Assembly (NCBI GenBank): GCA_052326585.1
Contig: JBKQLU010000003.1
Location: forward strand, 62,001 to 126,000
Direction of reading: 5' to 3'
From: JAPLJC01 sp052326585
Lineage (GTDB): Bacteria > Desulfobacterota > Desulfobaccia > Desulfobaccales > 0-14-0-80-60-11
DNA length: 64,000 bases
Shown: piece after piece, positions 8,652-16,422 of the stretch
Layout: every line of letters starts with the position of its first letter
Position numbering within the stretch: the stretch's first letter is position 1
Translations under genes and position numbers: made by a program
The notes under the pieces: model-generated
The model's database searches: none
Seen by the model: the letters and a program-made list of their open reading frames with translations, nothing else
Told to the model about the DNA's origin: nothing

Positions 8652-8827
8652 TCCTGATTTTGCCTCAGATGATTAGACGCCGAGTCTCAAAAAAGGGCGG
8701 GGAGACCCCGCCCCTACAACTGCAAAACCGCTCTTCAGGGCGCCTTGGGAAGAGATGGAGATATTAATAGGAGCATTATGGAATCCCTATCTATCCCCTC
8801 TCCCCCGATGGGGGATGACAAATAATT
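8652..8827. repeat. Spacer with second REP palindrome upstream of the transposase gene
   Basis: Bases 8695-8717 read GGGCGGGG-AGA-CCCCGCCC-CTAC, the same unit as at 8321-8343 but inverted, followed in both cases by a similar AAAACC-type tail. The two copies flank the 5' half of the transposase gene like the two ends of a REPIN. A further C/G-rich palindrome lies at about 8793-8812 (CCCCTCTCCCCC/GGGGGA). Confidence 0.7.
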
Positions 8828-9088
8828 TTATTCTTCCCCGGGCGGCTCATCCTCCAGCAGCACCCCTGACTCCTCCATGCCCTTGAGGATCTCCCGGGCC
8901 CGGTAGGCGTCCTCAGCGGCCACCATGAGGCGCACCCCCCGGACGAACTGCAGCGAGGGGTAGGCGCCGCCGGCGTCGTCGGCCATGACCAGGGTAGGGA
9001 CGCCCTCGGACTCCAGCAAGCCCGCGGCCATCTCGGCCTCGATGCGGCTGTAAAAGGTTTGCAGCACTACGGCGTCGTCGAGGTCCAA
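8828..9088 (-). CDS. DUF2007 domain protein (putative signal-transducing protein)
   Basis: 86 residues from a TTG start with an AAAGG-like ribosome-binding site. The pattern VVLQTFYSRIEAEMAAGLLESEGVPTLVMADDAGG...GVRLMVAAEDAYRAREIL is the alpha-beta fold of the DUF2007 family. Despite the family label signal-transducing, no mechanism is established. A Glu-rich tail follows. It lies in the accessory stretch between proB and proA, but its GC-rich base use resembles the backbone, so it may be native with the AT-rich gene inserted beside it. Confidence 0.75.
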   Translation of the reverse strand: MDLDDAVVLQTFYSRIEAEMAAGLLESEGVPTLVMADDAGGAYPSLQFVRGVRLMVAAEDAYRAREILKGMEESGVLLEDEPPGEE

Positions 9089-9157
9089 TATTTGCCTTTT
9101 AAATTATAGTTTTTAAAATGACTAGATTTAGTTAAAAAATATTGTAAGTGATTGTCT

Positions 9158-9856
9158 TTATTCTAATCCGAAATATTTACCCGGCGAATCTAATGATCCC
9201 TGACATCTAACGTACATATAAAGTCCGAGAGGTGTGGGAGCGATATCAGCCGCATGCGCATCGACCATTATTCCTCCCCTAATCAAACCTAAAGCTCTTA
9301 GATGGTCCAATTCTCGATCAATAACATGAATGTCATTAATTTCATATATTGACAAAAGCTCAGAAATCCAAACATGAAAGCTTCCTATTACTATCAACCC
9401 TGAATTATCAAGAGATTTTGGCGCTTTTCCACAAGTAAAATTTAAAAATCTCGCTTGTGATTTCGTTAATTGTGATAATAAATTAATAAAAAATAGATTG
9501 CTATCGTCCTTGCCATCAGGAGTGCAGGATGATGAAAGTAATCCAGCCCACATATCCTGGACTACTGTGTCATCGGACCAAGACCCATTCTCAATAATCT
9601 GAGCTATTAACCTTGGGTGGGCATGGTTCGAAGTCGACCCGAGTAATTGTTTAGATTTTTCAGTTATTTTTTTAAGATTTATAGCTCTCCAATAACTTAC
9701 TCTATCTTTGAGAAGTAAACCAAATTCTTCTGTTGCCGGCATGACTATTTTATTTAAAAAATTTCCAACACCCTGGATAGCTGCTTCTGTTGCAGCTTTC
9801 AATGCCTCGCCATATGGCGCTATGCCCAAAAGATCAGAAATTTGATTCTCGCCCAT
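9158..9856 (-). CDS. Abi-alpha / DUF4393-like protein, probable phage-defence gene
   Basis: 232 residues from the ATG at 9856, preceded by AAGGAAGCG. A longer frame from 9904 would start inside a palindromic repeat and is unlikely. The order is an N-terminal amphipathic region (GEALKAATEAAIQGVGNFLN), then a segment like SYWRAINLKKITEKSKQLLG, then DDTVVQDMWAGLLSSSC and LLSQLTKSQARFLNF. This is the layout of Abi_alpha/DUF4393 proteins, which include lactococcal abortive-infection factors. The C-terminal third resembles a winged-helix-like tail (ELDHLRALGLIRGG). The gene is strikingly AT-rich compared with its neighbours and interrupts the proB-proA pair, which points to horizontal gain. The family call is from pattern memory; the defence role is inferred. 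Confidence 0.6.
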   Translation of the reverse strand: MGENQISDLLGIAPYGEALKAATEAAIQGVGNFLNKIVMPATEEFGLLLKDRVSYWRAINLKKITEKSKQLLGSTSNHAHPRLIAQIIENGSWSDDTVVQDMWAGLLSSSCTPDGKDDSNLFFINLLSQLTKSQARFLNFTCGKAPKSLDNSGLIVIGSFHVWISELLSIYEINDIHVIDRELDHLRALGLIRGGIMVDAHAADIAPTPLGLYMYVRCQGSLDSPGKYFGLE

Positions 9857-9881
9857 ATCGCTTCCTTTAAGCAAGAGATCG

Positions 9882-9900
9882 CACAGGCTGGAAGCCTGTG
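9882..9900. repeat. Dispersed palindrome (CACAGGCT/AGCCTGTG)
   Basis: Perfect 8-base arms around a GGA loop, between proB and the Abi-alpha-like gene. Related copies occur at about 41227-41243, 63071-63088 and 63110-63130. Confidence 0.7.
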
Positions 9901-9909
9901 CCACCAGAT

Positions 9910-11052
9910 CTAGATCTCCGGAAAAATCACCAAATTATCCCGGTGGATGACCTCGTCGTAGCCTTTCTGGCCCAGGAATTGGGCGATCTCGCTGGTATGG
10001 CGGCCCTTGATGCGGTTCAGGTCCCGGGCCGAATAGTTGCTGAGCCCCACCGCAAAGGCCTCGCCTTCCGGGTCCAGCAGTTGCACCGCGGCGCCCTTGC
10101 CGAAGCCGCCCTGGACCGCGACGATGCCGGCGGGCAGCAGGCTCTTGTGCTGCTTGACCAGAGCCTTCCAGGCCCCCCGATCCAACTGGATGGCGCCTTT
10201 GGGATTGACGTTGTAGGCCAGCCAATACTGGCGGCTCTTCAGTTTCTGGGCCTGGGGCAGGAAAAAGGTGCCCACCTGGTCGCCGGCAAATAGCCTGGGC
10301 AGGATGCCGGGGATCAGGCCGTTGCCGATAAAGGTGGGTATACCGGCGGCCGCCGCCTTTTTGGCGGCCTGGAGCTTGCTGCCCATGCCGCCCCGCCCCA
10401 GGGCGCCGGGCCGTCCGGACGCGGCCTTCTCCAACTGGGAGTCGAAGGCCTTCACCAGGGGCACCAGCCGGGCGTCGGCATGGTCCCGGGGGTCCTTGTC
10501 GAACAGGCCGTCGGTGTCGGTGAGCAGGATGAGCAGGTCGGCCCCCGCCAGGTTGCAGATGAGGGCGGCAAGATTGTCATTGTCCGCGAACCTGAGTTCC
10601 TCGGTGGCCACCGTGTCGTTTTCGTTAATGATGGGCACCACCTGCCACTGGAGCAGGGCGAACAGGGTGTTGCGGGCGTTAAGGAAGCGCTGCCGGGATT
10701 CCAGGTCGTCGTGGGTCAGGAGGATCTGGGCTACCTTGAGGCCGAAGCGGGCAAAGGCCTCTTCATAGGCCAGCATCAGGGCGCTCTGGCCCAGGGCGGC
10801 CACCGCCTGCTGCTGGGGGATGCCGATGGGGCAGGTGCTCAGCCCCAGCTTGCGGCAGCCCGCGGCCAGGGCCCCGGAGGAGACGATGATGAATTCCAGC
10901 TCACCCCCGCCTCCCCGGAGGGCGCTGATCTCCCCCGCCAGCCGCTCGATAAGGGGCTGGTTGAGCCCTTCGGCCGCGGCCAAGACGGCGCTCCCCAGCT
11001 TGAGCACCACGCGGCGGGCCTTACTCAGGTATGGACGGCGCACCATGGTCAT
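9910..11052 (-). CDS. proB: Glutamate 5-kinase
   Basis: First step of proline synthesis, ATP-dependent phosphorylation of glutamate. 380 residues: an amino acid kinase domain (VVLKLGSAVL near the start, EFIIVSSGALAAG, IINENDTVATEELRFADND, LLILLTDTDGLFDKDPR) and a C-terminal PUA domain (about residues 285-370). ATG codons at 11052 and 11046 are both possible. The start overlaps the obgE end by about 30 bases. proA, its usual next gene, is displaced downstream by the accessory insert. Proline feedback inhibition is known for the family. Confidence 0.96.
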   Translation of the reverse strand: MTMVRRPYLSKARRVVLKLGSAVLAAAEGLNQPLIERLAGEISALRGGGGELEFIIVSSGALAAGCRKLGLSTCPIGIPQQQAVAALGQSALMLAYEEAFARFGLKVAQILLTHDDLESRQRFLNARNTLFALLQWQVVPIINENDTVATEELRFADNDNLAALICNLAGADLLILLTDTDGLFDKDPRDHADARLVPLVKAFDSQLEKAASGRPGALGRGGMGSKLQAAKKAAAAGIPTFIGNGLIPGILPRLFAGDQVGTFFLPQAQKLKSRQYWLAYNVNPKGAIQLDRGAWKALVKQHKSLLPAGIVAVQGGFGKGAAVQLLDPEGEAFAVGLSNYSARDLNRIKGRHTSEIAQFLGQKGYDEVIHRDNLVIFPEI

Positions 11053-12076
11053 GGCCAGAACGGCTGAACTCCTCCCAGATGGCCCGCTGCAAGGCCTCCA
11101 GACCCAGGCCGGCCTTGGCGGAGACCAGCAGGCAGAGCCGGCCGGTATCCGCGTAGGCCTGAAGCACCTGCTGCCGGGGAAATTCCGGGGCCAGCAGATC
11201 GATTTTATTTAACGCGATCAGACGCGGTTTGTCCAGCAAGTTGGGGTCGAAGGCCTGAAATTCTTTTTCCAGGGCCTGCAAAGGGGCCAGGGGCCGGGCC
11301 GGGTCCACCTCGCTCAGGTCTATGACCTGCAGCAGCAACCGGGTGCGCTGCAGGTGGCGCAAAAACCGGTGTCCCAGGCCCTTGCCCAGGTGGGCCCCGG
11401 GGATCAGGCCGGGAATCTCTGCCATAATCAAGGGCTCTCGTTCCTGGGCCTCCCCCTGCGGCGGGCCGGGGACCAGGACCCCCAACTGGGGGGTCAGGGT
11501 AGTAAAGGGGAAGACGCCCACCCGGGCCTGGGAGGCGGTGAGGGCCTTGAGGAGGGAGGTCTTGCCGGCGTTGGGAGCCCCCACCAGGCCGACGTCGGCC
11601 AGGATCTGCAATTCCAGGCGCAGGCGGCGCTCCTGGCCCGGCTCCCCCGGTTGCGCGAAGCGCGGCGAACGCATCCGGGAAGAGACGAAATGGGCGTTGC
11701 CTTTGCCGCCCCGGCCGCCCTTGGCTACCACCAGGCGCTGGCCGGGGCTGAGCAGGTCTTGCAAGAGCCTGCCGCCGGCGTCGAATACCCTGGTCCCCAG
11801 TGGGACCGGAATGATCAGGGGCGGGCCGGTTTTGCCGTGGCGGTCCTGCCTCTGGCCGCGGCGGCCGCTTTCCGCCTCAAAGAGGCGGCGCCGCCGGAAA
11901 TGGGCCAGGGTGCGCTCGGTACGGGAGGTCTCCAGGATGACGTCGCCCCCGTTGCCACCTGTGCCGCCGTCGGGGCGGCCCACGGCCTGGGAGCGGGTTC
12001 GCAGGAAGCTGACACAGCCTGGGCCGCCGTTACCCGCCCGGACCGTGATCTCGGCTTCGTCAGGGAAGGATTTCAA
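11021..12076 (-). CDS. obgE: GTPase Obg (CgtA)
   Basis: Ribosome-associated GTPase needed for 50S maturation and stress control. 351 residues. The N-terminal Gly-rich Obg domain includes VRAGNGGPGCVSFLR and GGTGGNGGDVILE (about residues 12-50). The G domain starts at about 160 with VGLVGAPNAGKTSLL (G1), then AEIPGLIPGAHLGKGLG (G3) and ALNKIDLL (G4). The third, variable C-terminal domain is essentially absent, as in many short Obg proteins. It lies in the standard rplU-rpmA-obgE order; its start overlaps the rpmA stop by four bases. Confidence 0.97.
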   Translation of the reverse strand: MKSFPDEAEITVRAGNGGPGCVSFLRTRSQAVGRPDGGTGGNGGDVILETSRTERTLAHFRRRRLFEAESGRRGQRQDRHGKTGPPLIIPVPLGTRVFDAGGRLLQDLLSPGQRLVVAKGGRGGKGNAHFVSSRMRSPRFAQPGEPGQERRLRLELQILADVGLVGAPNAGKTSLLKALTASQARVGVFPFTTLTPQLGVLVPGPPQGEAQEREPLIMAEIPGLIPGAHLGKGLGHRFLRHLQRTRLLLQVIDLSEVDPARPLAPLQALEKEFQAFDPNLLDKPRLIALNKIDLLAPEFPRQQVLQAYADTGRLCLLVSAKAGLGLEALQRAIWEEFSRSGHDHGAPSIPE

Positions 12077-12330
12077 CTTGGGGGATAGACGCTGACCCGC
12101 TTGCGATCTTTGCCGAAGGGCTCATAGGCCACCACCCCGTCGATCTTGGTGAACAGGGTGAAATCCTTGCCCATGCCTACGTTCTGCCCCGGATGAATGC
12201 GGGTGCCCACCTGGCGCACCAGGATGGTGCCGGCCTTGACCACCTGGCCGGCGAAGCGCTTCACGCCCCGGCGCTGGCTGTTGCTGTCCCGGCCGTTGCG
12301 GGAACTGCCCCCGGCTTTTTTATGTGCCAT
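12073..12330 (-). CDS. rpmA: 50S ribosomal protein bL27
   Basis: 85 residues from the ATG giving MAHKKAGGSSRNGRD, the hallmark N-terminus that reaches the peptidyl-transferase centre. KRFAGQVVKAGTILVRQ and TRIHPGQNVGMGKD follow as in all bL27 proteins. The alternative start nine codons upstream adds residues not seen in the family. There is no sign of the cleavable N-terminal extension found in Firmicutes. It is co-transcribed with rplU upstream and obgE downstream, which it overlaps by four bases. Confidence 0.98.
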   Translation of the reverse strand: MAHKKAGGSSRNGRDSNSQRRGVKRFAGQVVKAGTILVRQVGTRIHPGQNVGMGKDFTLFTKIDGVVAYEPFGKDRKRVSVYPPS

Positions 12331-12406
12331 GGTATCCTCACTCGGGCAGGGCGCCAACTGCGCACCCTAACTCGAACTTAGTGGGGCGGCCCGACCGCTC
12401 CTGCCC

Positions 12407-12724
12407 CTAATTTTCCAGGATTTCCTGAATCTGCACCGCGGTGAACAACTGCCGGTGCCCCTGTTTGCGGCGATAGCCCTTGCGGCGTTTCTTTTTGAAG
12501 ACCAGGACCTTTTTCGCCTTGCCCTGGAGCAGAATCTGGCCGCGCACGCTGGCGTTCTCCACCAGGGGGGTGCCCACCCGGGTGTCGCCGCCCTCGCCGG
12601 TCAGCAGAAGCACCTGGTCCAGCCTCACTTCATCGCCGCGTTGGCCCGGCAAGCGCTCCACCCGGAGCACGTCGCCGGGGGAGACCCGATATTGTTTCCC
12701 GCCCGTTTGGATGATGGCGTACAC
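12407..12724 (-). CDS. rplU: 50S ribosomal protein bL21
   Basis: 105 residues, normal length. MYAIIQTGGKQYRVSPGD at the N-terminus and VLVFKKKRRKGYRRKQGHRQ at the C-terminal end are typical bL21 sequences that bind 23S rRNA. Translation starts at a GTG preceded by GGAGGG at good spacing. It is the first gene of the minus-strand operon, with a strong sigma-70-type promoter 35-62 bases upstream. The short leader between promoter and gene shows no obvious L21 leader structure beyond AT-rich sequence. Confidence 0.98.
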   Translation of the reverse strand: MYAIIQTGGKQYRVSPGDVLRVERLPGQRGDEVRLDQVLLLTGEGGDTRVGTPLVENASVRGQILLQGKAKKVLVFKKKRRKGYRRKQGHRQLFTAVQIQEILEN

Positions 12725-12758
12725 GTTTCCCTCCAGCTTTTAAAACCTTAGAAGGTTA

Positions 12759-12786
12759 ATTTTATCTTCCCCGAGATTCTTGTCAA
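12759..12786 (-). promoter_or_regulatory. Promoter of the rplU-rpmA-obgE-proB operon
   Basis: Read on the minus strand, TTGACA (12781-12786) is followed after 16 bases by TAAAAT (12759-12764). This is a near-consensus sigma-70 promoter about 35 bases upstream of the rplU start. Confidence 0.8.
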
Positions 12787-13074
12787 GAGCCAAACCCAGT
12801 ACTGCTGCAAAATGGCCGCCTTTAGGGCACATCTGCGGCGCCGGCAGGAAAAGGCCAGGGGCGCTAACGGCGCGGATTTGCGGGGTGGCCCCGGCCCGCC
12901 ATCTTCCTTTCGCGGCACAGGCCCGGCTGCCTCTTTTACTCTAAAATGTTTCTTGGTCTCCCTGCCAATTTGCTAAAACTTCTCTTCCCACGGCCCGAGG
13001 CTCACCCCGTAGTTGACGGAAGCGGCCGGGCAGATTAATATGCCTGACAGATCATGGAGCTGGCAGGAGCTTCA
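12787..13074. other. Divergent intergenic region
   Basis: The rest of the roughly 350-base gap between rplU and the GH57-like gene. Apart from the rplU promoter at its left end I see no gene, strong terminator or repeat. A promoter for the rightward gene is expected here but none is convincing. Confidence 0.5.
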
Positions 13075-15597
13075 ATGGACCAATTACCGGTCAAGGCCGG
13101 ACCTCTGGGATATGTGGTGGTCCACGGCCATTTCTATCAGCCGCCCCGGGAGAACCCCTGGATCGAGCAGATCGAAGTGGAGAGCGGCGCCCATCCCTAC
13201 CACGACTGGAACGCCCGCATCAACGCCGAATGCTACAGCCCCAACGCCGCGGCCCGCATCTATGACGGCCAGCGCCGGATTTTGGATATTATCAACAACT
13301 ACGAACACATCAGCTTTAACTTCGGCCCCACCCTGATCAGTTGGCTGGCGGAGAACGCCCCGCAGACCTACGCCAGGATCCTGGAGGCGGACCGCCTGAG
13401 CCTGGCGGCCCTGGGGCACGGCAACGCCCTGGCCCAGGCTTACAGCCATGCCATCCTGCCCCTGTGCCAGGAGCGGGACCGGGAAACCCAGATCATTTGG
13501 GGCCTTAAGGACTTTGAGCACCGCTTCCAACGGCCGGCCGCGGCCATGTGGCTGCCGGAGACTGCGGTGGACAACCCCACCCTGGCGGCCCTGGTGGACC
13601 ACGGGATGAGGTTCGTCATCCTCTCCCCGTACCAGGCCAGGCGGGTGCGCCCCCTGGCGGGAGGGGAATGGACCCCGGCGGCGGGCCAGACCCTGGACAG
13701 CACCCAGGCCTACCGCTGTTTCCTCCCGGAGGCTCCGGCCTCGCCCGGCAAACGGCGCCATATCGACGTCTTCTTCTACAACGGCGATGTCGCCGCGGAC
13801 CTCAGCTTCGGCGATCTGCTCAGCGACAGCTATCGCCTGGCCGGCCGCCTGCTGGAGGGCTACTCCCCTCTGCGGCCGCGGCCCCAGATCCTGAACGTAG
13901 CCACGGATGGGGAAAACTACGGCCATCACAAGAAATTCGGCGACCTGGCCCTGGCCCACGCCCTGTCCCAGGTGTTACCGCAGAAGGGCTTTAAACTCAC
14001 CAATTACGCGGCTTTTCTGGAGTTGGCGCCGCCCGTCCGGGAGGTGGAACTCTATCTGGGACCCGGGGGGGAAGGCAGCTCCTGGAGCTGCCCCCACGGG
14101 GTGGGCCGCTGGAAAGAAGATTGCGGCTGCGCCACCGGGAGCCAGCCTGGCTGGAACCAGCGCTGGCGCGCCCCCCTGCGGGAGGCCTTCGACTGGCTAA
14201 ACGGCCGTTTGGCCAAGATTTTCGAGGGAGGGGGAGGAAAATATTTACAAGACCCTTGGGCCGCCCGGAACGCCTATCACCAGGTGCTCCTGGACCGCAG
14301 CCCCGGGGTGCTGGCGGAATTCTTCTCGCAGCAGGGAGTCCCGGGGCTTCAAGAGGCCGATTGGGTGCCGGCCCTGAAGCTCCTGGAGATGGAGCGCCAT
14401 GCCTTGCTGATGTTCACCAGTTGCGGCTGGTTCTTCGCCGACCTGTCGGGCCTGGAGACCTTACAGGTGATCAAGTACGCCGCCCGGGCCCTGCAGTTGG
14501 GCCAGGCCTTCAGCCGCGATGACCTGGAGCAGCCCTTTTTGAGCCTCCTGGAGCAGGCCAAGAGCAATATCCCCGAGGAGGGCAACGGCCGCACCATCTA
14601 TTTCCACCGCATCAAACCGGTGGTGGTGGACTATGCCAAGGTGGCCAATCAGTGGGTCATCTCCTGGCTCCAGGAACGGCCGCGCCAATCTCCCCAAACC
14701 CAGATCTACCACTATCGGGCCGAGCCCCTGGACCGGGAGGACCAAACCCACGGGACCCTGCTCTTTGCCGCCGGCCGGCTGCGCCTCACCTCCGGGGTCA
14801 CCCTGGAGACCGAGGAGTTGGCCTATTTCACCGCCTTCATGGGCGGTTACCTCTATCGCACCCAGGTCCAAAGCTCGCCGAACCCCCAGGAATACCTGGC
14901 CCTGAAGACTGAGTTCTTCCAGGTCCTGGAAAAGGCCCCGGAAGATTTGATCCCGCTGATGGTGCGCCGCCTGGGGGAGAGCTATTATAGCTTTCACGAT
15001 CTCTTCCGGGAGGAAAAGCTCCGGATGTTCCAGGACCTGATCCGGGACAACCAGGAGGAAGCCGTCTCGCTGATTTCCCATAGTTTCGAGAACGCCGGGG
15101 CCCTCCTCAAGGCCATGGCCGCCGAAAGGCTGCCCCTACCCCGGCTATACCAGGCCCTGGGGGAGATCACCTTGAACCGCCGCCTGGTGGAACTCCTGCG
15201 CCAACTGGAGCCGCAGCCCTCTCTGCTGGCCACCTCCCAGGATATCCTTGATCTGGTGAAGGAGGCCAAAATACTGGGTCTAAAGTTGGAGTCGGGGGAA
15301 GGAGCCCAAATCCTGCAGCGCATGTTGCAGCGGCACCTGGATGACCTGGCTGCCGGCTTTCAGGCAGCAAATGCCACCCGGCTGCGCCATTTCCTGGGCT
15401 TGGTGAGGCGCACCCCCATAACCCTGGATCTGTCCGGGGCGCAAAATTCGCTGTTCCACCTGATGAAGCAGCGCTTCCCGGAGGTGGCTGCCAAGGCGGC
15501 CAAGTCTCCCAAATCCGCAGCCCTGGCCCGGGAGTTGGTGAAGCTGATGGAGGACTTCTCCTTCAGCCCGGTACGCTATATAAGGCTGTTGGGATGA
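13075..15597 (+). CDS. Glycoside hydrolase family 57-like protein (DUF3536)
   Basis: 840 residues. GH57-type motifs are visible in order: HGHFYQPPRENPW near the N-terminus (family HxHQP region), MWLPETAVD (nucleophile Glu region, about residue 160) and ATDGENYGHH (about residue 280, the TDGE acid region). A long helical C-terminal half matches the DUF3536 arrangement. Substrate is probably an alpha-glucan or related polysaccharide; no signal peptide is visible, so the enzyme is cytoplasmic. The ATG at 13075 is preferred over one at 13054 because AGGAG lies seven bases upstream of it. The gene stands alone between the ribosomal operon and gmhA. Confidence 0.85.
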   Translation: MDQLPVKAGPLGYVVVHGHFYQPPRENPWIEQIEVESGAHPYHDWNARINAECYSPNAAARIYDGQRRILDIINNYEHISFNFGPTLISWLAENAPQTYARILEADRLSLAALGHGNALAQAYSHAILPLCQERDRETQIIWGLKDFEHRFQRPAAAMWLPETAVDNPTLAALVDHGMRFVILSPYQARRVRPLAGGEWTPAAGQTLDSTQAYRCFLPEAPASPGKRRHIDVFFYNGDVAADLSFGDLLSDSYRLAGRLLEGYSPLRPRPQILNVATDGENYGHHKKFGDLALAHALSQVLPQKGFKLTNYAAFLELAPPVREVELYLGPGGEGSSWSCPHGVGRWKEDCGCATGSQPGWNQRWRAPLREAFDWLNGRLAKIFEGGGGKYLQDPWAARNAYHQVLLDRSPGVLAEFFSQQGVPGLQEADWVPALKLLEMERHALLMFTSCGWFFADLSGLETLQVIKYAARALQLGQAFSRDDLEQPFLSLLEQAKSNIPEEGNGRTIYFHRIKPVVVDYAKVANQWVISWLQERPRQSPQTQIYHYRAEPLDREDQTHGTLLFAAGRLRLTSGVTLETEELAYFTAFMGGYLYRTQVQSSPNPQEYLALKTEFFQVLEKAPEDLIPLMVRRLGESYYSFHDLFREEKLRMFQDLIRDNQEEAVSLISHSFENAGALLKAMAAERLPLPRLYQALGEITLNRRLVELLRQLEPQPSLLATSQDILDLVKEAKILGLKLESGEGAQILQRMLQRHLDDLAAGFQAANATRLRHFLGLVRRTPITLDLSGAQNSLFHLMKQRFPEVAAKAAKSPKSAALARELVKLMEDFSFSPVRYIRLLG

Positions 15598-15651
15598 GGC
15601 TGGTTTGCGATTTCATAAATCTGATAACATCTTTATTGGCAGCCGGAGCAT

Positions 15652-15716
15652 GTAGCCGCAAGCTTTAGCTTGCGAAAATCCCCATAAAATGAGCGCAGGC
15701 TAAAGCCTGCGGCTAC
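15652..15716. repeat. REPIN-like double palindrome
   Basis: Two hairpins (GCAAGC-TTTA-GCTTGC and GCAGGC-TAAA-GCCTGC) about 20 bases apart, enclosed by GTAGCC and GGCTAC. The whole unit forms one large inverted repeat, as expected for a REP doublet. It lies between the GH57-like gene and gmhA with no T-run. Confidence 0.75.
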
Positions 15717-15744
15717 CAGGACATGCCTTCGGGACGATGGAGCC

Positions 15745-16344
15745 ATGATGATCTTACTGACCCGATTTCGAGAGGCCGTGGCGGAGTCCAGCCGCCTTAA
15801 GCAGGAATTTGCCGCCGAACAGGGCGAAGCGGTGGTGGCCGTGGCCCGGAGGCTGGCCGAGGTTCTGAGAAGCGGCGGCAAACTGCTCCTCTTTGGCAAC
15901 GGCGGCAGCGCCGCCGACGCCCAACACCTGGCCGCGGAGTTCGTCAATCGCTTCCTGGTGGAGCGCCCCCCCCATGCGGCCGTGGCCTTGACCACCGACA
16001 CCTCCATCCTCACCGCGGTGGCCAACGACTATGACTTTCTCCAGGTTTTCGCCAGGCAGGTGCAGGCCCTGGGCCGGCCCGGGGACCTGGCCTGGGGCCT
16101 CAGCACCAGCGGCGACTCCCCCAACGTGGTGGCGGGGCTGAAGAAGGCCCGGGAACTGGGCCTTTCGACCCTGGCCCTGAGCGGCCGGAGTGGCGGACCG
16201 GTGGCGCAGGCGGCGGAACTCGCCCTGATCGTGCCTTCCCGGGACACCCCCAGGATTCAGGAGGTCCACATCACCATCGGCCACGCCCTCTGCGACCTGG
16301 TTGATTTTATTCTGTACCCGGAAAAATTTACTGATCAAAAATAG
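15745..16344 (+). CDS. gmhA: Phosphoheptose isomerase (SIS domain)
   Basis: Converts sedoheptulose 7-phosphate to D-glycero-D-manno-heptose 7-phosphate for lipopolysaccharide core. 199 residues. The SIS domain has FGNGGSAADAQHLAAEF (about 50-66, including the catalytic Glu) and TSGDSPNVV; near the C-terminus QEVHITIGHALCDLVD holds the conserved His. Two adjacent ATG codons (15745, 15748) are equally possible. No other heptose genes are in the window, so the rest of the pathway is encoded elsewhere. The next gene lies about 80 bases downstream on the same strand. Confidence 0.93.
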   Translation: MMILLTRFREAVAESSRLKQEFAAEQGEAVVAVARRLAEVLRSGGKLLLFGNGGSAADAQHLAAEFVNRFLVERPPHAAVALTTDTSILTAVANDYDFLQVFARQVQALGRPGDLAWGLSTSGDSPNVVAGLKKARELGLSTLALSGRSGGPVAQAAELALIVPSRDTPRIQEVHITIGHALCDLVDFILYPEKFTDQK

Positions 16345-16422
16345 GGACCCCGGTGCTGAAAAGTTATTTTGGCGGCGGCCGGAAGGGCCCGAACCCGGTT
16401 TGCCGCCCCGCGGGGCCTGGGA

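Noticed and set aside
16369..16422. Longer N-terminus of the deoxyhypusine-synthase-like protein from a TTG
   Set aside because: Adds an Arg/Ala-rich stretch absent from the conserved pattern; ATG codons at 16423 and 16429 are better.
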